Below, piece by piece: positions 20,872 to 30,037 of a stretch of DNA of 64,000 nucleotides. The notes beneath the pieces are model-generated. The model was not told the DNA's origin and made no database searches. It saw only the letters and a program-made list of their open reading frames with translations. Numbering within the stretch: position 1 is the stretch's first letter; each line of letters begins with the position of its first letter. The stretch is from Ramlibacter agri. GTDB taxonomy: Bacteria; Pseudomonadota; Gammaproteobacteria; Burkholderiales; Burkholderiaceae_C. The stretch spans positions 310,001-374,000 of the forward strand of contig NZ_JABBFX010000002.1 in the NCBI RefSeq assembly GCF_012927085.1, given 5' to 3'. The translations under genes were made by a program, and so were the position numbers.

Positions 20872-21279
20872 TTAGAGCCCCAGCGCCGCAATCCCCGCGC
20901 GCGCAACCTGCGCATCCTCGGTCGACTTCACGCCGCTCACGCCGACGGCGCCGATGCACTGGCCGTCCTTCACGACCGGCACGCCGCCTTCCAGCATGCC
21001 CTCGATCCCGGGAGCGCTCAGGAAGGACACGCGGCCACCGTTGATGATCTCCTCGTACACGCGGCTTTCGCGGCGTCCCAGGGCCGCGGTATGGGCCTTG
21101 GCCGGCGCGATGTGCGACGAGACCGCGGCGGCGCCATCCAGGCGCAGCAGGCCCAGGAGATGGCCGCCGTCATCGACGACGGCTATGGTCACGGCCCACT
21201 TGTTGGCGACGGCTTCGGCTTCGGCGGCGGCGAGGATCGCCTTGACGTCGGCGGCTTCGAGAAAGGATTTGGTCTTCAT
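20872..21279 (-). CDS. GlcG/HbpS family haem-binding-like protein (DUF336)
   Basis: This 135-residue single-domain protein is typical of the GlcG/HbpS family: VTIAVVDDGGHLLGLLRLDG, SHIAPAKAHTAALGRRES and GGVPVVKDGQCIGAVGVSGV. Members include secreted haem-binding HbpS and many cytoplasmic proteins of unknown role. No signal peptide is visible here, so a cytoplasmic location is likely. It is convergent with hemP across the long palindrome, and its position at the end of the iron region suggests, but does not prove, a haem link. Confidence 0.85.
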   Translation of the reverse strand: MKTKSFLEAADVKAILAAAEAEAVANKWAVTIAVVDDGGHLLGLLRLDGAAAVSSHIAPAKAHTAALGRRESRVYEEIINGGRVSFLSAPGIEGMLEGGVPVVKDGQCIGAVGVSGVKSTEDAQVARAGIAALGL

Positions 21280-21399
21280 GGCTGTAATTCAGGAAAAACG
21301 AGAGCATAGCGAAGGCAGTAGTGTTCCCCTGGTCTACTCAGCTTGAACCAACCTAGAATGCTCGCATCTAATGCCGTGCAAGGCCTCAGGAGAGAATCG

Positions 21400-22098
21400 A
21401 TGAACGACCGTTACCAGACCCTCCAGTCCGTCGGCTACGGCGACGCGCTGACCTCGGTGGAGCAGCGCAACAAGGTGCTGCGCAACACCTACTGGCTGCT
21501 CGCCCTCAGCCTCGTGCCCACGGTGCTCGGCGCCTGGCTGGGCGTGGCCACCGGCATCACCCGCAGCCTGAACGGCGGCCTCGGCCTGGTGGTGTTCCTG
21601 GGCGGCGCCTTCGCCTTCATGTACGCCATCCAGAAGACCAAGGATTCGGCGGCCGGCGTCGCCGTGCTGCTTGGCTTCACCTTCTTCATGGGGCTGATGC
21701 TCTCGCGCATGCTCATCGCGGTGCTGCATTTCAAGAACGGCCCCGCGCTGGTGATGACCGCCTTCGGCGGCACGGCGGGCGTGTTCCTGGTGATGGCCAC
21801 CCTGGCCACGGTGATCAAGCGCGACCTCTCCGGCATGTCCAAGTGGCTGTTCGCCGGCGCGCTGGTGCTGATGATCGGCGCGGCGGTCAACGTGTTCGTC
21901 GGCTCCACCGCCGGCATGATGATGATCAGCACGCTGGCCATCGGCATCTTCAGCCTGTACATGCTGTACGACCTGAAGCAGATCGTCGACGGCGGCGAGA
22001 CCAATTACATCAACGCCACCCTGGCGCTGTACCTGGACCTGTTCAACATCTTCCAGAGCCTGCTGGCGATCCTGGGGTTGACGGCCGGCGACGACTGA
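21400..22098 (+). CDS. Bax inhibitor-1/YccA family membrane protein
   Basis: This 232-residue protein has seven predicted membrane helices beginning near residue 28 (NTYWLLALSLVPTVLGAWLG). The family pattern near the end is LYMLYDLKQIVDGGETNYINATLALYLDLFNIFQSLL. E. coli YccA modulates FtsH proteolysis, and other members are pH-sensitive ion channels. The start at 21400 follows AGGAGAGAATCG. It is monocistronic, with a strong bidirectional terminator downstream shared with rlmD. Confidence 0.93.
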   Translation: MNDRYQTLQSVGYGDALTSVEQRNKVLRNTYWLLALSLVPTVLGAWLGVATGITRSLNGGLGLVVFLGGAFAFMYAIQKTKDSAAGVAVLLGFTFFMGLMLSRMLIAVLHFKNGPALVMTAFGGTAGVFLVMATLATVIKRDLSGMSKWLFAGALVLMIGAAVNVFVGSTAGMMMISTLAIGIFSLYMLYDLKQIVDGGETNYINATLALYLDLFNIFQSLLAILGLTAGDD

Positions 22099-22111
22099 GC
22101 CTTCACGCTCG

Positions 22112-22142
22112 AAAAAAACGGGGCCCGCGGGCCCCGTTTTTC
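22112..22142. terminator. Bidirectional intrinsic terminator between the Bax-inhibitor gene and rlmD
   Basis: A ten-base-pair perfect stem (ACGGGGCCCG pairing with CGGGCCCCGT) is flanked by a run of A on the left and of T on the right, so it works for both converging genes. The rlmD stop codon overlaps its right edge. Confidence 0.88.
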
Positions 22143-23535
22143 ATTGCAGGTCGAAGACCGCAATGGACTCCACGTGCGCCGTATGCGGGAACATGTTCAC
22201 CACGCCCGCCAGCGAGCAGGTGTAGCCCGCCTGATGCACCAGCAGGCCGGCGTCGCGCGCCAGGGTCGCCGGGTTGCAGCTGACGTAGACGATGCGCCTG
22301 GGCGGATGCCAGCCCGCCCGCAGCGACTTGTCCTGGTGCAGGTCGGCCAGCGCCTTGGCCAGCGCGAAGGCGCCTTCGCGCGGCGGGTCCACCAGCCAGC
22401 GGTCGGCGGCGCCGTCGGCCACCAGCTGCTGCGGCGTCATTTCGAACAGGTTGCGCGCTTCGAAGCGCGTAGTCGCCAGCGGCGTGGCGCGGCCCTGCTG
22501 GTTGCGCGCAAAGTTTTCGCGCGAACGCGCCACCAGCGCTTCGCTGCCCTCGATGCCCAGCACCTCGCCGGCCAGCGTCGCCAGCGGCAGCGTGAAATTG
22601 CCCAGGCCGCAGAACCAGTCGATGACCCGCTCCTTGCGCTGTGGCTGCAGCAGGCGCAGCGCGCGGTCCACCAGCACGCGGTTGATGTGCGGGTTGACCT
22701 GGGTGAAGTCAGTCGGCCGGAACGGCATCGTGATGCCGAACTCCGGCAGCGCGTAGGCCAGTTCCTCGCCGCCCTCATCGAGCAGCTTCACGGTATCCGG
22801 CCCCTTGGGCTGCAGCCACCACTGCACGCCGGGATGCTCCTGCGCGAAAGCGCGCAGCTTCGCCAGGTCGCCCGCCGACAGCGGCTCCAGGTGCCGCAGC
22901 ACCAGCGCGGTCACGCTGTCGCCACAGGCCAGCTCGATCTGCGGGCAGGTCTCGATGGCGTCCATGGAGCCGATCAGCGCGCGCAGCGGCAGCAGCTGGT
23001 CGCTGACGTGCTGCGGCACCACGTGGCATTCCCTGATGTCGGCCACGTAGCGGCTCTTGCGCTCGTGGAAGCCGACCAGCACCGTCTCCTTCTTCCGCAC
23101 GTGCCGCACACTGAAGCGGGCGCGCCAGCGGTAGCCCCAGGCCGGCCCTTCGATGGCGGGCAGCATGCTGTCCGGCTTCACCTTGCTCAGGTGCCAGAGG
23201 TTGTCCTCCAGCACCCGCTGCTTGATGGCGACCTGGGCGGCGGGGTGCAGGTGCTGCATCTTGCAGCCGCCGCAGGCGCCCTCGTGCAGGCCGAAATGCG
23301 GGCAGCCCGGGCGCACCCGCTGCGCCGACTCGCGGTGCAGCGCGACCAGGGTGGCCTGCTCCCAGTTGTTCTTCCTGCGGTTGACCTTGACCGTCACCCG
23401 TTCGCCAGGCAGCGCGCCGTCGACGAACACCACCTTGCCGTCCGGGCGCCGGGCGACGCCCTGGGCCTCGATGTCCAGCGATTCGATCTCCAGCCAGCCC
23501 TCGGGCAGGGGCTCCGGCTCTTTCAGTTCACTCAT
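22141..23535 (-). CDS. rlmD: 23S rRNA (uracil-1939 C5)-methyltransferase RlmD
   Basis: This 464-residue SAM-dependent enzyme methylates U1939 of 23S rRNA. It has an N-terminal TRAM-like domain ([20 protein letters not shown]...ERVTVKV). An Fe-S cluster motif follows with cysteines in [22 protein letters not shown], then the methyltransferase domain ([16 protein letters not shown]). The catalytic cysteine lies in [14 protein letters not shown] near residue 418. C-terminal [13 protein letters not shown] is the family signature. The ATG at 23535 fits the usual length. It follows the exonuclease gene on the same strand by 54 bases. Confidence 0.95.
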   Translation of the reverse strand: MSELKEPEPLPEGWLEIESLDIEAQGVARRPDGKVVFVDGALPGERVTVKVNRRKNNWEQATLVALHRESAQRVRPGCPHFGLHEGACGGCKMQHLHPAAQVAIKQRVLEDNLWHLSKVKPDSMLPAIEGPAWGYRWRARFSVRHVRKKETVLVGFHERKSRYVADIRECHVVPQHVSDQLLPLRALIGSMDAIETCPQIELACGDSVTALVLRHLEPLSAGDLAKLRAFAQEHPGVQWWLQPKGPDTVKLLDEGGEELAYALPEFGITMPFRPTDFTQVNPHINRVLVDRALRLLQPQRKERVIDWFCGLGNFTLPLATLAGEVLGIEGSEALVARSRENFARNQQGRATPLATTRFEARNLFEMTPQQLVADGAADRWLVDPPREGAFALAKALADLHQDKSLRAGWHPPRRIVYVSCNPATLARDAGLLVHQAGYTCSLAGVVNMFPHTAHVESIAVFDLQ

Positions 23536-23589
23536 CCCCCGATTGTCGCTGGTGCGCAGGCCGAGGGCTTGCGCACGCTGCGCCGGACA

Positions 23590-24375
23590 TCACACCCAGG
23601 CGGCCAGGTACTCCTGCCAGTGCGCCTCGGCGGGCGCCAGGCCGGCCAGCGTCTCCTTGACGAAGGCGATCTCCTGGTCGTATTCCGCTTCGGTGAAGCC
23701 GCCGCGCATCTTCTGGAAGCGGCAATACAGCAGGTAGGTGTTCATGACGTCCGTCTCGCAATAGCGGCGGATCTCGTCCAGCTTGCCGTCACGGTAGGCG
23801 TTGAAGACCTGCGAGCCATCCATGCCCAGCTTGCCGGGGAAGCCGCACAGCTTGGCCATCGCGTCCAGCGGCGCGTTGGCGCGCGGCTGGTACATGGCCA
23901 GCAGGTCCATCAGGTCCAGGTGCCGCATGTGGTAACGGCTGATGTAGTTGTTCCACTTGAACTCGCGGTCGTCCTCGCCGAGGTCCCAATACTTGCCGGC
24001 GGTGACGCCGTGGCGCAGGCCGCGATAGTGCAGCACGGGCAGGTCGAAGCCACCGCCGTTCCAGCTGACCAGCTGCGGCGTCTTCTGCTCGATGGTGCGG
24101 AAGAACTGCTGCACGATGCGGCCTTCGCTGGCATCGTCCTTGTCCACGAAGGAATGCACCCGCAGGCCCTCGGCGTTGCGGAACACGCAGCTGATGACGA
24201 GGATGCGCTGCAGGTGCAACGGCATGAAGTCGCTCTGGCCGTTGTCCTTGCGCTCCTTGGCCCACTGTTCGTAGACCTCCGCGTCAGTCAGCTCCGGGGG
24301 CGAACCGCGCAGCAAGCGCAGCCCCTGGACGTCAGGAATGGATTCGATGTCGAAGACAAGTACGGGCCAGGCCAT
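23590..24375 (-). CDS. PolB-like 3'-5' exonuclease (DEDDy fold)
   Basis: This 261-residue protein is a predicted stand-alone 3'-5' exonuclease related to the proofreading domain of family B DNA polymerases. The three exonuclease motifs are visible: VFDIESIPDV (Exo I, near residue 7), SWNGGGFDLPVLHYR (Exo II) and RYCETDVMNTYLLYCRF (Exo III with the DEDDy-type residue). The ATG at 24375 is chosen over an in-frame TTG three codons upstream. It lies between rpoS and rlmD on the same strand, 18 bases after the rpoS stop, so it may be expressed with the stress sigma factor. Confidence 0.88.
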   Translation of the reverse strand: MAWPVLVFDIESIPDVQGLRLLRGSPPELTDAEVYEQWAKERKDNGQSDFMPLHLQRILVISCVFRNAEGLRVHSFVDKDDASEGRIVQQFFRTIEQKTPQLVSWNGGGFDLPVLHYRGLRHGVTAGKYWDLGEDDREFKWNNYISRYHMRHLDLMDLLAMYQPRANAPLDAMAKLCGFPGKLGMDGSQVFNAYRDGKLDEIRRYCETDVMNTYLLYCRFQKMRGGFTEAEYDQEIAFVKETLAGLAPAEAHWQEYLAAWV

Positions 24376-24393
24376 GCCCGGCAATGTACCGGA

Positions 24394-25407
24394 TTACAGC
24401 AGGGCTTCCTTGTCGATCCCGCTGCGCACCATGTGGCGCTTCAGCTTCATCAGCGCCTCGTTCTGGATCTGCCGCACCCGCTCGCGCGTGAGGCCCAGGC
24501 GGTCGCTCAGCACCTCCAGCGTCTCCGGCTCGCGGTCATGCAGGCCGAAACGGCCTTCCAGCACTTCCTTCTCCCGATAGGACAGCGCGTCGATCCAGCT
24601 GGCCAGCAGGCGCTCCACCTCGCGGTTCTGCGTGACGCCGGTGGGATCGACCGCCAGTTCGTCGGCCATGAAGTCGCCCAGCGTGTGCTCGTCGTCCGAG
24701 CGCTCCACCACCGCGTCCAGCGACTTGGGCGCTTCCGCCATTGCCAGCAACTGCGAGACCTCCTGCACATCGCGCCCCAGCAGCGCGGCGACGTCCTCCA
24801 CCCGCACGCCGTCGCCCTCGACGCCGTTGCGCGTCGAGATGAAGGCGGGATCGTTCTCCAGCGTGCGGCGCGCGCGCAGCACCTGCTGCAGTTCGCGCAC
24901 CACGTGCACCGGCAGGCGGATGACGCGGCCCTGGTTCATCACGGCGCGTTCCACGGCCTGCCGGATCCACCACGTGGCATAGGTGGAGAAGCGGAAGCCG
25001 CGCTCCGGCTCGAACTTGTCGATGGCGTGCATCAGGCCGAGGTTGCCCTCCTCGATCAGGTCCGACAGCGGCACACCGCGTCCGAGGTAGCCCTTGGCGA
25101 TGCTCACCACCAGCCGCAGGTTGTGCTCGATCATCGACTGGCGCGCCAGGAAGTCGCCGGCGCGCGCGCGGCTGGCCGTGTCGAACTCTTCTTCGGCGGT
25201 GAACAGCGAGGTGCGGCGCACGTCGCGCAGGTACAGCGTGAGCGTGTCGCTCGATTCGCCGGAGAACTCGCCGTTGCCCTCGCGCGCCGGCGCTTCGGTG
25301 GCGGCCGGCTCCGGCGCGGCCGCCTCCAACTCATCCGCTCCGGCCTTGTCCGCATCCTGCCGGGCACCCTCGGGTGTCGCAGGAGCGTGGCCGTTGCGGC
25401 GTTTCAT
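24394..25407 (-). CDS. rpoS: RNA polymerase stationary-phase sigma factor RpoS
   Basis: RpoS directs RNA polymerase to stationary-phase and general-stress promoters. Of 337 residues, the first 50 or so are a variable Ala/Glu-rich tail. They are followed by region 1.2 ([22 protein letters not shown]), region 2 ([38 protein letters not shown]), region 3, and region 4 with the helix-turn-helix [20 protein letters not shown]. RpoS rather than RpoH or RpoD is indicated by region 1.2 and by its position after nlpD. It begins two bases after the nlpD stop, and in many relatives it has an extra promoter inside nlpD. Confidence 0.95.
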   Translation of the reverse strand: MKRRNGHAPATPEGARQDADKAGADELEAAAPEPAATEAPAREGNGEFSGESSDTLTLYLRDVRRTSLFTAEEEFDTASRARAGDFLARQSMIEHNLRLVVSIAKGYLGRGVPLSDLIEEGNLGLMHAIDKFEPERGFRFSTYATWWIRQAVERAVMNQGRVIRLPVHVVRELQQVLRARRTLENDPAFISTRNGVEGDGVRVEDVAALLGRDVQEVSQLLAMAEAPKSLDAVVERSDDEHTLGDFMADELAVDPTGVTQNREVERLLASWIDALSYREKEVLEGRFGLHDREPETLEVLSDRLGLTRERVRQIQNEALMKLKRHMVRSGIDKEALL

Positions 25408-25409
25408 GG

Positions 25410-26300
25410 CTATCTCGGTGGCAGGTACCGGCTGGGATCGACGGGCTTGCCCTGGCGGCGGATCTCGAAGTGCAGCTTCACGCGGTCGGTATCGGTGGAG
25501 CCCATCTCGGCGATCTTCTGGCCCTTGCGCACGCTCTGGTCTTCCTTCACCAGCAGCGACTGGTTGTGCGCATACGCGGTGAGGTAGGTGTTGTTGTGCT
25601 TCAGGATGATCAGGTTGCCGTAGCCGCGCAGGCCCGCGCCCGCATAGACCACGCGGCCATCGGCGGCGGCCAGCACGGGCTCGCCCGCGCGCCCGCCGAT
25701 GTCCAGGCCCTTGTTCTTCTGCTCGTCGAAGCCGGCCAGCACGGCGCCGGCGCCCGAGATGGGCCAGCCCCAGGCGACTTCGTCTTCGCCACTCGCGGCC
25801 GGCTGCGCCGCCGCGGCGGCAGGCGCACTGGTTGCGGGCCGCGCTGCACTCGCCGAAGGCTGCGGCGCCGAGCTGCCGCTCGCGGGCGGCAGCGGCCGCG
25901 ACGACATCGCTTCGTTGTTCGCGGCAGCGACCTGCGTGCCGGGCTGCGCGACGCGCAGCACCTGGCCCACCTCGATCACGTTCGGGTTGTCCAGCCCGTT
26001 CCAGCGCGCGATGTCGCGCCAGTTCTGGCCGGTCTCCAGCGCGATGCGGATCAGCGTGTCGCCGGGCTTCACCGTGTAGTAGCCGGGCTTGCCGGCGTTC
26101 TCGGCGCCGGGCAGCACCTTCGGTGCTTCAGCCGTGGCCATGGCCGCGGGAGCCGGCGCATGGCGCGCCGTGGTGCGGTCTTCGACCGGCGCAGGCGCGT
26201 GCCGCGACGACGCGCAGGCTGCCAGCAAGGCGCACGCCACCCCGATGCACAAAAACTTCCAAGTGCGTCCGTGCACCGACCACATCGTTTTCTTCCTCAT
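25410..26300 (-). CDS. nlpD: NlpD-like lipoprotein with LysM and LytM/M23 domains
   Basis: This 296-residue outer-membrane lipoprotein activates cell-wall amidases during division. A signal sequence with lipobox LLAACAS places the lipidated Cys at about residue 27. One LysM repeat follows ([20 protein letters not shown], about 70-115), then an Ala/Pro-rich linker. The C-terminal LytM/M23 domain (about 190-296) has [20 protein letters not shown] and [20 protein letters not shown]. The metal-binding His residues of active M23 peptidases are incomplete (GLDIGG lacks the His), as in regulatory NlpD/EnvC. The ATG at 26300 overlaps the pcm stop (ATGA). Confidence 0.93.
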   Translation of the reverse strand: MRKKTMWSVHGRTWKFLCIGVACALLAACASSRHAPAPVEDRTTARHAPAPAAMATAEAPKVLPGAENAGKPGYYTVKPGDTLIRIALETGQNWRDIARWNGLDNPNVIEVGQVLRVAQPGTQVAAANNEAMSSRPLPPASGSSAPQPSASAARPATSAPAAAAAQPAASGEDEVAWGWPISGAGAVLAGFDEQKNKGLDIGGRAGEPVLAAADGRVVYAGAGLRGYGNLIILKHNNTYLTAYAHNQSLLVKEDQSVRKGQKIAEMGSTDTDRVKLHFEIRRQGKPVDPSRYLPPR

Positions 26301-27067
26301 GCAACGCCAGATTTTAGGGGGACAAAGTGAACCGATTCCAGCACGGTCTGTTTGAGTTGACCAGCGGTTTTCTCGACGACGACGAGGGCCTGCTGCCCCG
26401 TGGCGAGCACCATCGGCGCGACGATGCGGCCGCCCACCGCAAGCTGATCGGTCCACGTCTGCGGAATGGCTTCGCCACCCGCAGCCGCAATGATGCCCGC
26501 GTACGGCGCGCCTTTGGCGTAGCCCGCCATGCCATCGCCAAACAGCAGGTGCACGTTGGGCAGGCGGAAGGGCCGCAGATTGTCGCGCGCCTTGTCATGC
26601 AGGCCGCGCAGGCGCTCGACGCTGTAGACCTCGCTGGCCACGAGCCCCAGCACCGCGGCCTGGTAGCCGCAACCGGTGCCCACTTCGAGCACGCGCCCGA
26701 GGCGGCCCTGGGCATCGGTGCGGCCGGCGAGCAGGAGCTCGATCATGCGCGCCACCACGCTGGGCTTGGAGATGGTCTGGCCCAGGCCGATCGGCAGGCT
26801 GGTGTCTTCGTAGGCCTGGTTCACCAGCGCGCTGTCGACGAAACGGTGGCGTTCCACCGCGCCCATCGCGCCCAGCACGCGCGGATCGCCGACGCCTTGC
26901 GCGGCGAGCTTCTGCACCATGCGCGTGCGAATGGCCTGCGAGTCCAGGCCCACGCCGGCCGGCGCGACGCGCTGCGGCGGCAGGGGCACACTCGCGCTGC
27001 CGCGCGGCTGCGGCGGGCGCGTGCCGTCTTCGGGCAGGCGCGCCGGAAAACTCGGGCGGCGGCTCAC
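26297..27067 (-). CDS. pcm: Protein-L-isoaspartate O-methyltransferase
   Basis: Pcm methylates isoaspartyl residues in aged proteins to start their repair. The 256-residue product has a variable N-terminal extension of about 40 residues, then the PCMT domain: [20 protein letters not shown], the SAM-binding [16 protein letters not shown] and the post-motif [17 protein letters not shown]. The GTG at 27067 overlaps the surE stop as GTGA, which decides the start; the frame is open further upstream but only as a shadow of surE. It ends inside the nlpD start. The order surE-pcm-nlpD-rpoS is conserved in proteobacteria. Confidence 0.93.
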   Translation of the reverse strand: MSRRPSFPARLPEDGTRPPQPRGSASVPLPPQRVAPAGVGLDSQAIRTRMVQKLAAQGVGDPRVLGAMGAVERHRFVDSALVNQAYEDTSLPIGLGQTISKPSVVARMIELLLAGRTDAQGRLGRVLEVGTGCGYQAAVLGLVASEVYSVERLRGLHDKARDNLRPFRLPNVHLLFGDGMAGYAKGAPYAGIIAAAGGEAIPQTWTDQLAVGGRIVAPMVLATGQQALVVVEKTAGQLKQTVLESVHFVPLKSGVA

Positions 27068-27837
27068 CCGCCCTCCTTGCGCTGGGCCATCTGCTGCGCG
27101 GCCTGGCCCCAGTAGCGCAACGCGTCGTGGTCCGTGAGGTCCACCTTCAGCGGCGTGATCGTCGGATGGCCCTGCAGCGAGGCATGGAAGTCCGTGCCCT
27201 CGGCGTCGTCCTTGGCCTTGCCGGCGCCGCCGATCCAGTACATCGTGTCGCCGCGCGGGCTGGTCTGCGAGATCACCTTCTCCGCCGCGTGGCGGCGGCC
27301 GAGGCGGCAGACCTTGAAAGGCTTCAGCTGCTCGTAAGGCAGGTTGGGGATGTTCACGTTCAGCAGCCACATGGCTTCGCTGGCGCGGTGGTGCTCCACA
27401 AGGTACTGCACCAGTTCACGCGCGCGCTTCACCGCGGCGTCGAGGTGGGCCCAGCCCTTCTCCACCTGCGAGAAGGCGATCGCGGGGATGCCGAACAGGT
27501 AGCCCTCCATCGCGGCGCCCACAGTGCCGGAATAGATGGTGTCGTCGCCCATGTTGGCGCCGTTGTTGATGCCGCTCACCACCAGGTCGGGCTTGTATCC
27601 GAGCAGGCCGGTCAGCGCGATGTGCACGCAGTCCGCCGGCGTCCCATTGACGTAGCGGAAGCCGTTGGGGGCCTCGTTCACGTACAGGGGCGCGTGCAGG
27701 GTCAGTGCATTCGACTTGGCGCTGTTGTTGTGCTCGGGCGCGACCACTTCCACGTCGCCGAGGTCGCGGATCGCTTCGTACAGCGCCACGATACCGGGCG
27801 CCTGGTAGCCGTCGTCGTTCGAGAGGAGGATCTTCAT
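27064..27837 (-). CDS. surE: 5'/3'-nucleotidase SurE
   Basis: SurE is a metal-dependent survival phosphatase acting on nucleotides and polyphosphate. The 257-residue length is normal. The N-terminal [16 protein letters not shown] carries the metal-binding Asp pair, with [14 protein letters not shown] and [24 protein letters not shown] as the other active-site loops. The start is fixed by the invariant N-terminus. It is the first gene of the stress operon and is divergent from the quinone oxidoreductase gene across 98 bases. Confidence 0.96.
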   Translation of the reverse strand: MKILLSNDDGYQAPGIVALYEAIRDLGDVEVVAPEHNNSAKSNALTLHAPLYVNEAPNGFRYVNGTPADCVHIALTGLLGYKPDLVVSGINNGANMGDDTIYSGTVGAAMEGYLFGIPAIAFSQVEKGWAHLDAAVKRARELVQYLVEHHRASEAMWLLNVNIPNLPYEQLKPFKVCRLGRRHAAEKVISQTSPRGDTMYWIGGAGKAKDDAEGTDFHASLQGHPTITPLKVDLTDHDALRYWGQAAQQMAQRKEGG

Positions 27838-27935
27838 GGCTGCGCCGATTGTAGGGTTCGCCCGTCACGGCCGGGACAAGCACTCGCCCAGCCGTTTGCC
27901 TATGATGCGGCGACCACGAGATCGAGAGCTTTCCC

Positions 27936-28922
27936 ATGCATGCCTGGCTTTGCGAAAACCCCGTCGGCGTCGATGCGCTGCAATGGAAGGAACTGCCCAC
28001 GCCCCAGCCGAAAGCCGGCGAGGTGCTGGTGCGCATCGAGGCGGCCAGCCTCAACTTCCCCGACCTGCTGATCGTGCAGAACAAGTACCAGATGAAGCCG
28101 CCGCTGCCCTTCGTGCCGGGCTCGGAGTATGCGGGCGTCGTCGAGGCGGTGGGTGAAGGCGTGAAGCATCTGCAGGTCGGCCAGCATGTGGCCTGCCTGT
28201 CCGGCACCGGCGGCTTCGCGACCCACACGCTCGCGCCGGCGGCGCTGTGCATGCCGCTGCCGCCCGGCTTTCCCTTCGTCGACGCGGCGGCCTTCATCAT
28301 GATCTACGCGACCTCGCACCACGCGCTGGTCGATCGCGCCCAGCTCAAGGCCGGCGAGACCGTGCTGGTGCTCGGCGCCGCGGGCGGCGTCGGCACGGCG
28401 GCGATCCAGATCGCGAAGGCGATGGGCGCACGCGTCATCGCGGCCGCCTCCTCGCCGGAGAAATGCGAGCTGTGCAAATCGATCGGCGCCGACGCGACCA
28501 TCGACTACAGCCAGCATCCCGCGCCGAATGCGCTGCGCGAAGCGATCAAGGCCGCCACCGACGGCAAGGGCCCGGACGTCATCTACGACCCGGTGGGCGG
28601 CGATTTCGCCGAGCCGGCCTTCCGCTCGATCGCCTGGCGCGGCCGCTACCTGGTGGTGGGCTTCGCCGCCGGCCCCATCCCCAGCCTGCCGCTGAACCTG
28701 GCGCTGCTAAAGGGCGCGTCCATCGTCGGCGTGTTCTGGGGCGACTTCTCGCGGCGCGAGCCCAAGGCCAATGCGGCCATGATGGCGGAACTGGCGCAGT
28801 GGTACGCGCAAGGAAAAGTGAAGCCGGTGATCGATCGCACGATGCCGATGGCAGAGCTCAAGGCAGCCTATGCGCGCATGGGTTCCCGCGAAGTCAAAGG
28901 CAAGCTCGTGATGGTCAACTGA
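27936..28922 (+). CDS. NADPH:quinone oxidoreductase-family MDR enzyme
   Basis: This 328-residue zinc-free medium-chain dehydrogenase/reductase has the GroES-like N-terminal part (AASLNFPDLLIVQNKYQ, PFVPGSEYAGVVEAVGEG). The Rossmann segment is VLVLGAAGGVGTAAIQIAKA, followed by DPVGGDFAEPAFRSIAWRGR. The cysteines and glutamates that bind structural or catalytic zinc in alcohol dehydrogenases are absent, which supports QOR rather than alcohol dehydrogenase function. The substrate is unknown. It ends 36 bases before tRNA-His, so the tRNA's promoter overlaps its 3' flank. Confidence 0.9.
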   Translation: MHAWLCENPVGVDALQWKELPTPQPKAGEVLVRIEAASLNFPDLLIVQNKYQMKPPLPFVPGSEYAGVVEAVGEGVKHLQVGQHVACLSGTGGFATHTLAPAALCMPLPPGFPFVDAAAFIMIYATSHHALVDRAQLKAGETVLVLGAAGGVGTAAIQIAKAMGARVIAAASSPEKCELCKSIGADATIDYSQHPAPNALREAIKAATDGKGPDVIYDPVGGDFAEPAFRSIAWRGRYLVVGFAAGPIPSLPLNLALLKGASIVGVFWGDFSRREPKANAAMMAELAQWYAQGKVKPVIDRTMPMAELKAAYARMGSREVKGKLVMVN

Positions 28923-28941
28923 ACAGGGCTGCAGTTGTGGC

Positions 28942-28947
28942 TATAAT
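28942..28947 (+). promoter_or_regulatory. -10 element of the tRNA-His promoter
   Basis: A perfect TATAAT lies 12 bases before the tRNA-His 5' end, the right distance for a start just upstream of the mature tRNA. I see no equally clear -35. Confidence 0.6.
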
Positions 28948-28958
28948 CTCGCTCTTGC

Positions 28959-29035
28959 GGTGGCTGTAGCTCAGTTGGTAGAGTCCAGGATTGTGATTCC
29001 TGTTGTCGTGGGTTCGAGTCCCATCAGCCACCCCA
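28959..29035 (+). tRNA. tRNA-His (anticodon GTG)
   Basis: The cloverleaf is complete. The acceptor stem is GTGGCTG pairing with CAGCCAC, with the extra 5' G (position -1) opposite discriminator C that marks tRNA-His. It also has a GCTC...GAGT D-arm, anticodon loop TTGTGAT within the CAGGA/TCCTG stem, and GGTTCGAGTCC in the T-arm. CCA is encoded. The mature length is 77 with the -1 G. Confidence 0.97.
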
Positions 29036-29050
29036 GCGAACGTTGAACGC

Positions 29051-29077
29051 AAAGGCCCTTCGGGGCCTTTCTTCTTT
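29051..29077 (+). terminator. Intrinsic terminator after tRNA-His
   Basis: An eight-base-pair stem (AAAGGCCC with GGGCCTTT) closes a stable TTCG tetraloop and is followed by TCTTCTTTC. It lies 16 bases after tRNA-His and nine bases before the stop of the convergent secreted-protein gene. Confidence 0.85.
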
Positions 29078-29085
29078 CCTGCTCG

Positions 29086-29949
29086 CTACCGCTGCGCCTC
29101 CACCCGCTTCATCTTCAAGTACTCCGCCCGCTCCATCTCGTGCAGCTGGCGCGGATACTTCTCGGTGCCGTCGAACCAGGCTTCCATGCGCCGCTCCAGG
29201 CGATCGTCGGACGCAGCGGCCAGCGTATCGAGGTAGGCCTGGATGCAGAGGAAGTAGCGCATCGTGTTGCGCTCCATCAGCCCGCGCGCGCCGCCCACGA
29301 AGGGTGGGTTGCCGTTGGCCGGCGAGAAGCCCACCTTGTCCTTGCCCGCGGTTCCGAAGTACACGTTGAAGGCGATCGAGCCGGCCGCGCCGTAGCCGAA
29401 CGCGTAGGTCATGTGCAGGAAGGTGCGGTCGCCCTCCAGCGGCACCGCTTCGGCGACCAGCTGGTAGTCCTGCGTGCTGTACGGGCCCTGCGCCGCCGAC
29501 ATCTGCACGCCGAGGTAATCGGGCTGGACTTCCGGTGTTTTCCAGGTGAAGCGCAGCGTCGACGCCTGCGCCGCCGGCTGCTTGTAGGTGTTGCCCACCT
29601 TCAGCTCCAGCACGGTGTCGGCGCCGGCCCTGGTGGTCTGGCACTGCTTGTTATTGAGGTGCAGGATCAGGATGTCGCACCAGTGCGCCGGGTCCGCCAG
29701 CGCGCTGCTGACGGTGGCGAAGGGCTGGTCCAGCACCGCGTACATCTCGCCTTCGATGCGGCGGCTGGCCTCTTCCGACTTCATCACCAGCGGCGCCTTC
29801 AGCGGGCTGGACGCCAGTTGCGGCGCGAGGCTCGCATGCTGCGCGCGCAGGCCTTCGGCCCCCAGCACACCGGAGGCCGCGGCCTGGCCGGCGGCGAGAA
29901 CCAGGACCAGGGCCAGCCCCAAGGCCGGCCAGGGACGCAAGACCTGCAT
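29086..29949 (-). CDS. Secreted protein of unknown function, paralogue B
   Basis: I cannot name this 287-residue protein. It has a Sec signal peptide (about residues 1-25, LALVLVLAAGQAAASG) and no later membrane helix, so it should be periplasmic. It aligns along its whole length with the next gene upstream. Shared blocks are YAVLD(Q/H)PFA, DPA(H/Q)WCDILILHLN followed by a second Cys, GPY(S/G)T(Q/R)DY, YFGTAG(K/R)DKVGF, (E)RNTMRY, and AWFDGTEKYPRQLHEMERAEYL. The two conserved Cys could form a disulfide, and the layout is compatible with a START/SRPBCC-like fold. Third gene of the kinase operon. Confidence 0.75.
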   Translation of the reverse strand: MQVLRPWPALGLALVLVLAAGQAAASGVLGAEGLRAQHASLAPQLASSPLKAPLVMKSEEASRRIEGEMYAVLDQPFATVSSALADPAHWCDILILHLNNKQCQTTRAGADTVLELKVGNTYKQPAAQASTLRFTWKTPEVQPDYLGVQMSAAQGPYSTQDYQLVAEAVPLEGDRTFLHMTYAFGYGAAGSIAFNVYFGTAGKDKVGFSPANGNPPFVGGARGLMERNTMRYFLCIQAYLDTLAAASDDRLERRMEAWFDGTEKYPRQLHEMERAEYLKMKRVEAQR

Positions 29950-30037
29950 GACGCGCCCTCCTTGCAGCCGGCCAGCTTAAGGCCGCGACGGCCCGCGCCC
30001 ATATGGCACCTTCGTCCAATGAGGGGAGAGGCGCAGC

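Noticed and set aside
22144..25587. A very long plus-strand open frame across rlmD, the exonuclease gene and rpoS
   Set aside because: It is a mirror of three well-conserved minus-strand genes; its product is His/Gln/Arg-rich low-complexity sequence with no family pattern, as expected from high-GC antisense frames.
25800..26140. NlpD as an active M23 peptidase
   Set aside because: The motif around GLDIGG lacks the first zinc-binding His, so an amidase-activator role fits better than direct peptidoglycan cleavage.
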